Shown here: one piece after another, positions 8,834 through 18,193 of the stretch
Position numbering within the stretch: the first letter of the stretch is position 1
Layout: each line of letters starts with the position of its first letter
Assembly: GCF_000260715.1 (NCBI RefSeq)
Contig: NC_017834.1
Span: forward strand, 1,798,001 to 1,862,000
Length of the DNA stretch: 64,000 nt
From: Bifidobacterium animalis subsp. animalis ATCC 25527
GTDB taxonomy: Bacteria > Actinomycetota > Actinomycetes > Actinomycetales > Bifidobacteriaceae
Reading direction: 5' to 3'
Made by a program: the position numbers and the translations under genes
Notes under the pieces: model-generated
Seen by the model: only the letters and a program-made list of their open reading frames with translations
Database searches by the model: none
What the model was told of the DNA's origin: nothing

Positions 8834-10629
8834 TCATTGCCGCAGATTGTCGGCCTGTTGGCCGAGTTGTTTCTCGTAGATGTGCTCGTAGAGCCCGTGC
8901 CGGGCGATGAGTTCGTCATATGTGCCACGTTCGGCGATGCGACCGTGTTCGAGTACGAGGATCAGATCGCAGTCCTTCACCGACGAGATGCGGTGGGCGA
9001 TCGTCACGATCGTCTTGCGGTCGTCGAGGTCCTTGAGATGCTGCTGGATCTGCGCCTCCGTCTCCATATCCACCGCACTCGTCGTGTCATCCATGATCAG
9101 GATCGCCGGATCGTCGGCAAGCGCACGGGCCAGGCCAAGCGCTGCTTCTGACCGCCCGAAAGCCCTACGCCGCGTTCGCCGACCACCGTCTGGTAGCCTT
9201 CCGGCATGCGGCGAATGAAGTCGTCGGCCCCGGCAATCTGCGCCATACGCCGCACGAAATCGGGGTCGGTCGCCTGTTCGTCGCTTGCGCCGAAGCCGAT
9301 GTTGCCTTCGATCGTGTCGGAGAACAGGAACACGTCCTGCGCCACAATGGCCACCTGGGAACGCAGCTGTTTGAGCGGCCAGCGTTTCGCGTCGATGCCG
9401 TCTATGGTCACGGTGCCCGAGGTCGGGTCGTAGAAGCGTGCGATCAGGTTCACCAGCGTCGATTTGCCGGCGCCAGTCTCACCAAGAATGCCAAGGCGCG
9501 AGCCGGCGGGGGCATGGAAGTCGATGTCGTGCAGAATCAACGTGTCCGGGTCGTCGGGGAACGCGAAATCCACATGGTCGAAGCGAATGTCGCCGCGCAT
9601 CGAATCGGGAACGACGCCCTCGCGCGCGGCCTTCGTGTTCTTCACATGCGGCGTGGCGGTGAGGGGTCTGCGAATGTTCACACAGCTCGCGTTGAAGCGC
9701 TGCCAGTCGTTGACGAGCCAGCCGAACTGGCGCACCGGGCCGTCGATCATTCACAAATACGACGAGAATGCGACGAGTCCGCCCAGGCTCATGGCACCGC
9801 GCGCCACAAGGAATCCACCGAAGCCGAGTGTGATGAGCTGGAGCGCGAAACCGAGCCAGTCAAGGCGGGGCAGGTACTTGCGCGTGTTCATCGCCATGGC
9901 CATGTTGCGGTCCATGTAGTCTTCGTTGTGTTCGTCGAACTTCCCTGTCTCGTAGTCCTCACGCACGAACGCCTTGACCACGCGGTTGCCTTCGATGTTC
10001 TCCTCCACCATCGAGTTCATCGAGGCAAGCGAATTGCGGATCGCGAGGAACAGCGGCTTGGCCTTCGTGGAGAACTGGTGGGTGAAGAGGAACAGGAACG
10101 GCGTCACACAGGCGAGGGCCAGCGCGAGGCGCCAGTCGATCGACGTCATGAACGCGAGCGCGCCCACGAACATGACGACGCAGTTGAGCATCTGGTAGCT
10201 CACCCAGCTGAGCAGATGGCGGATCGCATCGGTGTCGGAGGTCATGCGGCTCATGATGTCGCCGGTGCGCGTGTGATTGAAGTAGTCGAAGTCGAGCGTG
10301 TGCAGCTTCTCGTATTCGTCGCTCACCAAGCGGTACACGGTGTTCTGCCCGGCGCGTTCCATCCACATCTGGTTGCCGTAGTAGGCGCCGTCGCGCACGA
10401 TTGTCACACCGATCAGCGCCAGGCACAGGCCGGTGATCAGACTGAGCTGACGCTGCTCGATCACGCGGTCCACAATGCGCGCGGCGATGAGCGGCGTGAC
10501 CAATGCCATCGCGGCGCTGACGAGGTACAGGATCTGCGCGCCGATCACACGGGGCAGCTCCGGCCTGCAATACGGCATGAGCCAACGCAGATTGCTGGCG
10601 TTCCTGTTGCGGTTCGGGTCAACGTACAT
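8834..10629 (-). pseudogene. broken ABC exporter half-transporter (upstream subunit)
   Basis: The partner of the downstream ABC pseudogene. Starting at ATG 10629 (MYVDPNRNRNAS) it encodes the six-helix membrane domain until GGLVAFSSYL, where TGA at 9751-9753 stands where family members normally have Trp (a TGG to TGA change). The frame then continues as MIDGPVRQFGWLV with Walker A (GETGAGKST), Q-loop (VAQDVFLFSD) and signature LSGGQKQRLA. A one-base deletion at about 9135 then breaks the frame; ALADDPAILIMDDTTSA and the H-loop IAHRISS resume in the next frame. Such pairs (TmrAB/YheHI type) form heterodimeric exporters of drugs, lipids or peptides. With both halves disrupted, no transporter should be made. 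Confidence 0.85.
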
Positions 10630-11270
10630 CGAAGGCGTCCTGCTATACGTCTGGGTCACATATTGGCGTGTGGGGCGCAGTGCGGGCCGTCTGCGGCCTC
10701 CGACATCCCTCGGCGTCTGAATGGCGTGCGCCACGGCATATGGGTATATCGTGCGGTTGCCCGTCCATTATCGACATGTTCCGCGGAATACGCAATCGGT
10801 GGCCGGCTCGGCGTGTTATGCGGGCGCATCGCCTGTGCAGCGACATGCGAAGGACGGGCGAAAAGAGAGAAGCCGGCGGGATTGAAACCGCCGGCTAACA
10901 GAGAGAAGAGAGAAAAGGGTTCAGTTATAAGGGATTCCGAGTGGAATCTCGTCGGCTTTCTTTCGATTGCCGACGGTTATCACTATGCCCGTCGACCCTT
11001 AACGCATCGAGTGTTTTCGCTGAGAATTCGCTGGGTATGCTCCTATCGGCACACTGCAGGGCAGGTGTAGAGCGCGCGGAGCAGTGCCGCCCATCTGCTG
11101 CAGGCCTTGCAAATACATGGATTCCAGCCATCGGATCCTCAGCCGCCGCAGTAGTGCGGCGACCGTTGGCAAACAATCTGCCCTCATGCCGACTTATCTG
11201 CCAGCGAACTCTTGACTGTCGGATTCCCCCACCTGATAGACCAACAGCCTCATCCCGCAATCCACTTTGC
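10630..11270. other. intergenic region, nothing recognised
   Basis: About 640 bases upstream of the ABC pseudogenes contain no frame with a plausible start and no recognised RNA. A small inverted repeat GATTCC/GGAATC lies near 10934-10949. The rest is unremarkable apart from the hairpin cluster that follows. Confidence 0.5.
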
Positions 11271-11545
11271 ATAAAAAGGGACAAATAGAAGATACAGATG
11301 TCTCTTTTTACACAAGGAGGGCTCGCACGATGATATTTCAGTCGATATTCCACCCACCTTCTTCCTGCATATGTTCTTCCACATGTTCTTCTGCGTAAAT
11401 TGGGACAAATAGGCACTGCTATCTGTCCCTTTTTACGCAAGGAAAACCAATTTCACACAGGAAAGACCTGCATGTGCTCCAGTCATCGCATGTTTCCCGC
11501 GTAAGAGGGGACAAATAGACACGTCTATTTGTCCCCTCTTACGCG
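11271..11545. repeat. cluster of three GCGTAA/GGGACA hairpins
   Basis: Three copies of one palindrome family lie between metG and the ABC pseudogenes. Copy 1: TAAAAAGGGACA (11272-11283) with TGTCTCTTTTTA (11299-11310). Copy 2: GCGTAAATTGGGACA (11393-11407) with TGTCCCTTTTTACGC (11424-11438). Copy 3: a perfect 22-bp stem at 11499-11520 and 11523-11544 with only two bases between. All carry GGGACAAATAG or close variants. Copy 3 lies about 40 bases beyond the metG stop codon in the direction of transcription. Confidence 0.85.
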
Positions 11546-11581
11546 GACTGCATTACGCAGACTGTATGCGAATCAGGCGAG

Positions 11582-13453
11582 TCACTCCTCGCCGGCAGCG
11601 AGCTTGGCCTTCTCGGCATCCAGACGCGCCTGTTCGGCCTCGCGACGCGCCTTGAGGTCGGCGTCGAACCGGGCGAGCTCCTCGTCCACGGCCTCCGTCG
11701 GAATCTTCGCGAAGATCGGCGTCGGCTTGGCCACTGGCGCACCCGCCACGATCGGCTCGCTCTTCCACGGGTGCACGTTCTCGCCGAGCACATACTTGCC
11801 GGTGATCACCGGATAGGTGAACTCCGGATCGTCGAGATCGTTCACTTCCTCAATGTGCGGCAACGGCGAGAACGTGCCTTCGCCACCCAGCGCCTCCCAC
11901 ACCTTCTGCGAGGAATGCGGCAGGAACGGGGCGAGCAGGTGGTTGGCGTCGGAGACGGCCTGGGCCGCCACATGCAACACGGTGCCGAGGCGCTCCGGGT
12001 CGTCCTTGATCTTCCACGGCTCGGTGGCCGAGATGTATTTGTTGATGTCGCCCACCAACGACATCGCGTCGTTGAGCGCGTTCTTCTGTCGATGCTGCTC
12101 GATGAGCGCGCCCACCGTGTCGAAGGCGGCAGAGGACTGCGCCAGCAGGGCACGGTCCTCATCGGTCATCTTCTCCTCCACGATCGGCGGGATCTGGCCG
12201 AAGTTCTTGGCAATCAGATTCGCCACACGGTTCACCAGATTGCCCCACGAGGCGGCAAGCACCTCGTTGTTCTGGCGCACGAACTCGGCCCACGTGAAGT
12301 CGGAGTCGGAGGACTCCGGGCCGGCGGCGGAGATGTAGTAGCGCACCGCATCCACCGGGTAACGGGAGAGAATGTCTTTGACGTAGATCACGATGCCGCG
12401 CGACGACGAGAACTTCTTGCCCTCCATGGTCATGAACTCGGAGGCCACCACCTGCTCGGGCAGGTCGAGCTTGCCGAGCTCACCCGGCTCACCGCCTTTG
12501 GAGCCTTCGCCGTTGTAGGCGAGCATCTCGGACGGCCAGATCTGCGAATGGAACGTGATGTTGTCTTTGCCCATGAAATAGTAGCCCGGCGTGGCCGGGT
12601 CGTTCCACCATGCGCGCCAAGCCTCCGGATCACCGGAACGACGCGCCCATTCAATCGACGCGGACAGGTAGCCGATCACCGCATCGAACCACACGTACAG
12701 GCGTTTGTTCGGGTTGTCGATCCAACCCGGCACCGGCACGGGGATGCCCCAGTCGATGTCGCGGGTGATGGCGCGCGGCTTGACTTCCTTGAACAGGCCG
12801 ATCGAGAAGTTGAGCACGTTCGGGCGCCAGCCCTTGCGCGTCTTCAGCCATGCGAGGTTCGCCTCCGCCAGGGCGGGGAGGTCGAGGAAGTAATGCTCGG
12901 TCTCCTCGAAGATGGGCGTCTCGCCGTTGATCTTCGAAACCGGGTTGATCAGCTCATCGGGGTCGAGCTCGTTGCCGCAGTTGTCGCACTGGTCGCCGCG
13001 CGCACCCTGCGCATGGCAGATCGGGCACTCGCCCTCGATGTAGCGGTCCGGCAGCGTACGACCGGTGGACGGCGAGATCGCGACCTTCTGCGTGCCCTTG
13101 TAAATATAGCCGTTGGCCAGGCACTGGCGGAACATCTCCTGCACCACGTGCTCATGGTTCTTCGTGGTGGTGCGGGTGAACAGATCGTAGCTCAAGCCGA
13201 GGTTGCACAGATCGTTCGCGATCACGCGGTTGTAGCGGTTCGCAAGTTCCTGCGGGGTGACGCCCTCCTTGTCGGCCTCCACCAGAATAGGCGTACCATG
13301 CTCGTCGGTGCCGGACACCATGAGCACATCGTTACCCTTCATGCGCTGGTATCTTGCGTAGACGTCGGACGGCACACCGAAGCCGGCGACGTGACCAATA
13401 TGACGGGGGCCGTTCGCATACGGCCAAGCGACGTTCACCATAATATGACTCAT
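11582..13453 (-). CDS. metG: methionyl-tRNA synthetase
   Basis: The 623-residue class I synthetase charges tRNA-Met for initiation and elongation. The nucleotide-binding HIGH motif appears as HIGH in [12 protein letters not shown] near the N-terminus, and the KMSKS-equivalent is [10 protein letters not shown] near residue 350. A zinc knuckle with two Cys pairs ([18 protein letters not shown]) lies in between, marking the zinc-containing type. The C-terminus ends in a Glu/Ala/Lys-rich helix rather than the tRNA-binding EMAP domain of longer enzymes. ATG 13453 ([15 protein letters not shown]) is taken as the start because family members begin there; an ATG six codons upstream has no better ribosome site. 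Essential enzyme; identification is secure. Confidence 0.95.
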   Translation of the reverse strand: MSHIMVNVAWPYANGPRHIGHVAGFGVPSDVYARYQRMKGNDVLMVSGTDEHGTPILVEADKEGVTPQELANRYNRVIANDLCNLGLSYDLFTRTTTKNHEHVVQEMFRQCLANGYIYKGTQKVAISPSTGRTLPDRYIEGECPICHAQGARGDQCDNCGNELDPDELINPVSKINGETPIFEETEHYFLDLPALAEANLAWLKTRKGWRPNVLNFSIGLFKEVKPRAITRDIDWGIPVPVPGWIDNPNKRLYVWFDAVIGYLSASIEWARRSGDPEAWRAWWNDPATPGYYFMGKDNITFHSQIWPSEMLAYNGEGSKGGEPGELGKLDLPEQVVASEFMTMEGKKFSSSRGIVIYVKDILSRYPVDAVRYYISAAGPESSDSDFTWAEFVRQNNEVLAASWGNLVNRVANLIAKNFGQIPPIVEEKMTDEDRALLAQSSAAFDTVGALIEQHRQKNALNDAMSLVGDINKYISATEPWKIKDDPERLGTVLHVAAQAVSDANHLLAPFLPHSSQKVWEALGGEGTFSPLPHIEEVNDLDDPEFTYPVITGKYVLGENVHPWKSEPIVAGAPVAKPTPIFAKIPTEAVDEELARFDADLKARREAEQARLDAEKAKLAAGEE

Positions 13454-13542
13454 ACGCCCGATTATCTTCATGCGCTAGGACACTTCCGCACTGTTTTCCG
13501 CCCTGTTGCAGCATCACCATGCGCGGACTGGCGGAGCCTCGA

Positions 13543-13590
13543 TTATTCACAACTCACATCGCATGCCTTCACCTTATCCACATATCCACA
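13543..13590. promoter_or_regulatory. cluster of DnaA-box-like nonamers
   Basis: TTATTCACA (13543-13551) and TTATCCACA (13574-13582) both match the bacterial DnaA-box consensus TTATNCACA, and ATATCCACA (13582-13590) follows with one mismatch. All point the same way, in the gap between the divergent metG and an AbiEi-like gene. They may bind DnaA as a regulator or titration site; no AT-rich unwinding element or dnaA gene is seen, so this is not called an origin. Confidence 0.4.
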
Positions 13591-13711
13591 TTTCCCCTGA
13601 AACAGCTGGAGCCCACCCCATGCCCTTCCTAGCATATGCGGTATGCGCATCCGTGCTCATACGCAGCGATCTACAGGCAAGGGAGAGCAGAAGAGAAAGG
13701 AACATGCGTCC

Positions 13712-14395
13712 GTGAACACCACCGCCGTACAGGAAGCGGTCCGAGCCGGCAACGAGGTCGGCTACATGGTCCCGCTCGACCTAGGTCCCGCCTATGCGGA
13801 TCCGGAACCTCGCGTCCCACGCCAGCCGGAACGCCCCCGCAACTCACATTCGGTCATCCACACCAAACAGCTGCCCGGACCCCTTGCCATGCAACGACTG
13901 CTCAGACTCGACACGTTGTATGAGCTCGACGAGTTCCACGCAGTCACCGCCGAATGCGCGCACACGTTGTACGGGCGTGCCATGCTGATGCGCGACATAC
14001 TGCCCAACCGCACCACGGCATGCGGGCGCACAGCCGCGTGGGTATGGGTGGGTGGCAGGCTGCCCCAGGATTATTTCGAAGTGCTCTCATCGAGCCATTA
14101 CCGCAGACTCGCTTTTGGCCGGCGCATCAAGGCATGGCAGCGGCAGGTGGATGAATCGCAGATCTCCACCCTCAACACCCTGAATCTCACGACACCGTTG
14201 CGAACGGCCTGCGATCTGGCCATGTACCCGAAGGACGACCCGCATGCGCGCGACGTGCAGGCAATCATTGGACGGCTCATGGAGCATTACGAGTTCTCGT
14301 TGGTCGACTGTGAGCCGATTCTCGAGGAATGCTCGCATCTGCGCAATCTGCCGCAAGCCCGCGAGATGCTGATGCAATTCGAAAGCATCGCCTGA
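13712..14395 (+). CDS. AbiEi-antitoxin-like protein, orphan
   Basis: A 227-residue protein resembling actinobacterial proteins annotated as AbiEi-type (type IV) antitoxins or related DNA-binding proteins. Similar features are the segment TTACGRTAAWVW (a common ...ALTHRTAAWLHG-like block), a beta-rich middle (FEVLSSSHYRRL) and LTTPLRTACDLAMYP, which matches the conserved 'TTPLRTAxDLA' of that group. GTG at 13712 (VNTTAVQEAV) is chosen because AGAAAGGA precedes it by about ten bases. No AbiEii nucleotidyltransferase toxin gene is adjacent, so it is an orphan or has another role. Family placement is from memory of conserved blocks and moderately uncertain. Confidence 0.6.
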   Translation: MNTTAVQEAVRAGNEVGYMVPLDLGPAYADPEPRVPRQPERPRNSHSVIHTKQLPGPLAMQRLLRLDTLYELDEFHAVTAECAHTLYGRAMLMRDILPNRTTACGRTAAWVWVGGRLPQDYFEVLSSSHYRRLAFGRRIKAWQRQVDESQISTLNTLNLTTPLRTACDLAMYPKDDPHARDVQAIIGRLMEHYEFSLVDCEPILEECSHLRNLPQAREMLMQFESIA

Positions 14396-14441
14396 CGAGG
14401 AAAGAGCAAGAGGAAGCATCGGAAGAAGGAAAAGAGATTAG

Positions 14442-14891
14442 ATGATGGACCCACTCCCCCACGCCCGCGCATGCAGGTCATGCATGCCCGCACGCCGTGC
14501 CGGCATGCCATTGCGGGTGACGCGACGCAGACATGCCGCATCGCGCGCAGCATCGCAAGCGCCGCGTCGCCGCAGCAGTGCAAAACGGTTGGCGAGCACA
14601 CTGCACACGGCACACACGCCGAACAAAGGCCTATTGCATCCGCCACCGCCGCCCCTCGCGCTCACACCGCAGTCGGCAAGCGATCCGAACACTCCGATGG
14701 ACGCGTTATGGCACATCGCGCGCACCATGCCGCACTTGCGCAAATGGGTGGTGGTGAACCGCGCGGCGGACGCGAATCTGCTCGAATACCTCTCGCAGCA
14801 GGGAGGGCCGGGAGTCAGGCAGGCGTTGGAATTGGTGCTCGAATCGCTTGAATTGCAACGCAGTTCCATGCAGCGCATGCGAACGTCATAG
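14442..14891 (+). CDS. small protein with variant leucine-rich repeat-like C-terminus
   Basis: The 149-residue frame begins at an ATG preceded by AAGGAAAAGAG. The first 80 residues are Arg/Ala/Pro-rich and low in complexity. Residues from about 83 on (DPNTPMDALWHIARTMPHLR, then WVVVNRAADANLLEYL and GPGVRQALE) match the pattern of variant leucine-rich repeat domains common in bifidobacterial proteins, where 'DP.TP...L..IA...P.LR..V..N' repeats occur. The real protein may start later, for example at ATG 14698. It follows the AbiEi-like gene by 46 bases and may share its transcript. Function unknown. Confidence 0.5.
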   Translation: MMDPLPHARACRSCMPARRAGMPLRVTRRRHAASRAASQAPRRRSSAKRLASTLHTAHTPNKGLLHPPPPPLALTPQSASDPNTPMDALWHIARTMPHLRKWVVVNRAADANLLEYLSQQGGPGVRQALELVLESLELQRSSMQRMRTS

Positions 14892-14925
14892 GCACGGCAA
14901 TGCCAACGGGATGCCGATTGGCGAA

Positions 14926-15873
14926 TCAGTCGCGCAACGCCAGCACGGCGTTGTACACCTGCTTGCGGTTGGCGAGCGTGCCATCGGCATTCGGGTGCTT
15001 TCCTATCACTTCGGCAATGGCGTCCTTGATGCGCATGCCGTGCGCCTGCGCATACTGCATGGCCAGTTCGGCGAGCTCCTCCACGGAGAGCGACTGTGCG
15101 GGATCCGTGTCGCCCTCAGAAGCGCCCGCGATCACGAGCACCATCTCGCCGCGCGGCGGATCGTTGGCAACCGACTCGTTGATCTCATGGATGGTGCCGC
15201 GGCGAATCTGCTCGTAGTCCTTCGTCAACTCGCGGCACAACGCCATGCGGCGGTCCGGGCCGAAAGCCTCCTCGAGATCTGCCATCGATTCGGCAATGCG
15301 GTGCAGCGTCTCGTAGAACACGATCGTGCGGCGCTCGCCCTTCAACGCGCGCAATGCCTGCATGCGTTCGGAATGCTTGCGCGGCAGGAATCCCTCGTAG
15401 CAGAAACGGTCGGTGGGCAGCCCGGAGAGGGCGAGCGCATCGAGCACCGCGGAGGGGCCCGGAGCGCAGGTCACCGGCAGGCCGCGTTCGATGGCGCGGC
15501 GCACAATGGCGAGCCCCGGATCGTTGATCGTGGGCATGCCAGCGTCGGAGACGACGAGCACGGTCTCGCCATTCGCCACATGGTCGAGCAGCGCGTCGGC
15601 CTTGCCGCGTTCATTGTGGTCGTGATTGGCCACCACGCGGCCGCCCACATGCACGCCGAGCCGGTTGGCGAGCGCATACAATCTGCGAGTGTCCTCCGCG
15701 GCCACAATATCCGCGCGCTCGAGCAGCGCAACGAGTCGGGCGGAGGCATCGGCGGTGTTGCCAATCGGTGTGGCGGCGAGCACCACGGTTCCACGTGGAA
15801 CATCTACGTGGAGGGTGCGCGTCTCATCAGCGGGATCCTCGGCGACGCCGGTGTGTTCAGACTGCTCGTTCAT
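14926..15873 (-). CDS. rsmI: 16S rRNA (cytidine-1402 2'-O)-methyltransferase RsmI
   Basis: A 315-residue SAM-dependent tetrapyrrole-methylase-fold enzyme that methylates the ribose of C1402 in the decoding centre of 16S rRNA. Visible motifs are GTVVLAATPIGNTADAS near the N-terminus, AAEDTRR, VSDAGMPTINDPG (the glycine-rich SAM loop), CAPGPSAVLDALALSGLP and TIVFYETLHRI. The ATG at 15873 (MNEQSEHTG) gives the family length plus a short acidic leader; the longer frame to 16164 would overlap the divergent mannosyltransferase gene. The two genes share a promoter region of about 157 bases, an arrangement seen in many Actinobacteria. Confidence 0.94.
   Translation of the reverse strand: MNEQSEHTGVAEDPADETRTLHVDVPRGTVVLAATPIGNTADASARLVALLERADIVAAEDTRRLYALANRLGVHVGGRVVANHDHNERGKADALLDHVANGETVLVVSDAGMPTINDPGLAIVRRAIERGLPVTCAPGPSAVLDALALSGLPTDRFCYEGFLPRKHSERMQALRALKGERRTIVFYETLHRIAESMADLEEAFGPDRRMALCRELTKDYEQIRRGTIHEINESVANDPPRGEMVLVIAGASEGDTDPAQSLSVEELAELAMQYAQAHGMRIKDAIAEVIGKHPNADGTLANRKQVYNAVLALRD
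15787..15802. promoter_or_regulatory. parS-like palindrome within rsmI
   Basis: GGTTCCACGTGGAACA lies inside the 5' part of rsmI. On the minus strand it reads TGTTCCACGTGGAACC, near the ParB-binding consensus TGTTNCACGTGAAACA. It may be an accidental coding sequence, but similar sites occur at 21776, 23393 and 49430. Confidence 0.3.
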
Positions 15874-16030
15874 ACGTTCAGTATGCCGCGCGGGCAGGTC
15901 AGCGGGAGGCGAAACATGGCGCAATGAAGGCGATGCCGGAGCGCACGCCGGCACGAACCCACGCGGGCGTGTACCGTGGAACCGGGTATGTGCGCGCGGC
16001 CGGCGCGCATGCGGAATGTAAGGAGAACAG

Positions 16031-17644
16031 ATGGGCATGCGTTCCACAGGCACCCCCAAACATGCGGCGGCAGAGCGCGTCGAGCTCGAATCATCCGAAC
16101 TCGCGGCATCATCGCCGACCAGCGCCCATGCGCGCCTCATGACGTGGGTGTGGACGCTGGTCATCGCGTTGTTCGGCGGACTGCTGCGCTTCGTGAGACT
16201 CGGGCAGCCGCGCGCGGTCGTCTTCGACGAGACATACTACGTGAAGGACGCCTGGACCATGCTCAACACGGGCGAACCGATGAGCTGGCCCGACGAGGTG
16301 AGTCTGGGCGGTCAGATGGTGCCGGCCGACACCGCATTCGCGAACGGCGACACGAATGCATGGATCAACACCGCGGAATACGTGGTGCACCCACCGCTCG
16401 GCAAATGGCTTATCGCTGCCGGGCTCAAGCTGTTCGGGGGCGCCGCGAATCCTGCGGCATGGCGCGCGGCGACGGCGATCGCAGGTGTGCTCGGCATTGT
16501 GCTGCTCATCCGCATCACACTGCGGCTGTTCCGCAATCTGCCGGTCGCCCTGCTCGCCGGCTTCCTCATGGCCATCGACGGCGTGTCCATTGTGATGAGC
16601 CGCACCGGCCTGCTTGACATCTTCATCATGGTGTTCGCGCTCGGTGCGTTCTCGCTGCTGCTCATCCACCGTGACTGGGCGGAGACCAGACTGCGCATGG
16701 CGGCGCAGTCCGGCAAGAATAGACCTCCGCAGATCGCGCTCTCCTGGTGGCGCGCAGGTGCGGCCGTGCTGCTCGGCTGCGCGACGGGAGTGAAGTGGTC
16801 TGGAATCTATTTCTTCGCCGTGTTCTGTGTGATCAGCGTGTTCTGGGACGCCTGGATGATTCGCCAGGCTGGCTTCCGCTCCCCTCGTCAATGGCTTGCG
16901 CGCGGCGTGTTCGGCGGCGGACTGCTCGCGGCGCTCTACATGGTGCCGCTGTATGCCGCCACATACTTGTTCACCTGGGTCGGCTGGTTCGTGCACCCGA
17001 ACTCCTACATGCGTAATTGGGCGGCCACCCATACCGGCCAGGACGCGCAATGGCTGCCGGCCGACTGGCGCTCGTTCGTCGCCTACCATGCCGAGATGTG
17101 GCGCTTCCACACCACGCTCGACGCTCCGCACGACTACAAGGCGAACCCGCTCACCTGGCCGCTGCAGATTCGCCCGACGAGCTTCTACTGGCAGAAACTG
17201 GACGGCCACCCGGGCCTGTGCTCGCTCTCGCCGCGCTCGCAGTGCGTGGCGGCGGTGACTTCGCTCGGCAATCCGCTCATCTGGTGGCTGGGGTCGCTGT
17301 GCGCAGTGTTCGCCATTGTCATCGCGATTCTTAAACGCGGCGATTGGCGCATCTGGGCGGTGCTCGCCGGGTTCCTCGGCGGCTGGCTGCCGTGGACCCA
17401 GTACCTGAACCGCACCACGTTCACGTTCTATTCGATCGTGCTGCTGCCATGGATGATTCTCGCCATCTGCTACGTGTTCAACTGGGTGCGCGAGACGAGT
17501 TCGCGCGAGGTGTGGCTCGTCACTCTGTGGGTCATGGTGGGGGTGTGCGCCATCGTCAGCGTGTTCTTCTACCCAATCTGGACGGCCATGCCCGTGCCAT
17601 ACGAGTTCTGGCGCATGCATATGTGGCTGTCCAGCTGGATCTAA
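16031..17644 (+). CDS. pmt: protein O-mannosyltransferase (PMT family)
   Basis: A 537-residue integral membrane glycosyltransferase of the GT39 family. The catalytic acidic pair of the first extracytoplasmic loop is visible in VVFDETYYVKDAWTM, and HPPLGKWLIAAGLKLFG carries the second conserved block. About eleven hydrophobic segments follow. Actinobacterial Pmt enzymes transfer mannose from polyprenyl-phosphate-mannose to Ser/Thr of exported proteins during Sec translocation. The start is supported by AAGGAGA shortly before the ATG. It is divergent from rsmI. The C-terminal region ends with MPVPYEFWRMHMWLSSWI, typical for the family. Its target proteins cannot be known from the window. Confidence 0.9.
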   Translation: MGMRSTGTPKHAAAERVELESSELAASSPTSAHARLMTWVWTLVIALFGGLLRFVRLGQPRAVVFDETYYVKDAWTMLNTGEPMSWPDEVSLGGQMVPADTAFANGDTNAWINTAEYVVHPPLGKWLIAAGLKLFGGAANPAAWRAATAIAGVLGIVLLIRITLRLFRNLPVALLAGFLMAIDGVSIVMSRTGLLDIFIMVFALGAFSLLLIHRDWAETRLRMAAQSGKNRPPQIALSWWRAGAAVLLGCATGVKWSGIYFFAVFCVISVFWDAWMIRQAGFRSPRQWLARGVFGGGLLAALYMVPLYAATYLFTWVGWFVHPNSYMRNWAATHTGQDAQWLPADWRSFVAYHAEMWRFHTTLDAPHDYKANPLTWPLQIRPTSFYWQKLDGHPGLCSLSPRSQCVAAVTSLGNPLIWWLGSLCAVFAIVIAILKRGDWRIWAVLAGFLGGWLPWTQYLNRTTFTFYSIVLLPWMILAICYVFNWVRETSSREVWLVTLWVMVGVCAIVSVFFYPIWTAMPVPYEFWRMHMWLSSWI

Positions 17645-17677
17645 CACGTCGCCCCACATTCATCGCCGCCCATGGCA

Positions 17678-18074
17678 GACGACAAAATGCGGCGCACTTT
17701 TCGTCATCTACCAACGCAAATGCCGGCGGTGCGCAAAATTGCCTAGTCTGCAGTTGCGGTCTCAGATCGGTACACCGGCAGCATGCAGGATCGCCTAGTT
17801 CACCTCTCCAGTCTCAGATTAGCAATCTGCAGACTCCTAGATTGCCCAAGCGAGACCGGAGTTGCACGCGAGACATGTTGACGGAGCACAAGATTGCGCA
17901 GCCTGCAGCTTCAGTCTCAGATCGGCACACCGGCAGCATGCAGGATCGCCCAGTTTGCAATTGCAATCTCAGATTGGCTACTCTGCAGGTTCCTCAACGT
18001 CTGGGTGAGACCGGAGTTACCAACAAAGCGCTCCGGCAAACGACGAAAGTGGCATCTGAGTTTCGTCGTTTGCC
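17678..18074. repeat. 52-bp periodic array, family B, reverse orientation, plus hairpins
   Basis: This gap of 549 bases between pmt and an esterase gene contains no gene. TCTCAG boxes start at 17760, 17812, 17915 and 17967; the spacings (52, 103, 52) fit a 52-bp register with one eroded unit near 17864. The block around 17734-17868 is duplicated at 17887-18023 with a 155-base shift, about three units. On the minus strand units read ...CCGATCTGAGACTGAAGCTGCAGG, matching the arrays at 44.3 kb and 30.6 kb. Two hairpins flank it: near 17678-17708 (GACGACAAAA/TTTTCGTCATC) and 18035-18074 (14-bp perfect arms, GGCAAACGACGAAA). Confidence 0.8.
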
Positions 18075-18193
18075 ATGGGCGATATCGCCGGCGACAAACC
18101 ACAACACCGTCAACCGGCGCCTCTATAGTATGTTCGTTGAACAAACAAGGCACGGGCTCTTCCCCGCCCATTCCCGCTCAACGAAGAGGTGTC

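Noticed and set aside
10643..11581. Short frames upstream of the ABC pseudogenes
   Set aside because: None has a good start signal or known motifs; several overlap hairpin repeats.
13543..13590. Replication origin
   Set aside because: Three DnaA-like boxes without an AT-rich unwinding element or dnaA/dnaN gene do not support an origin call.
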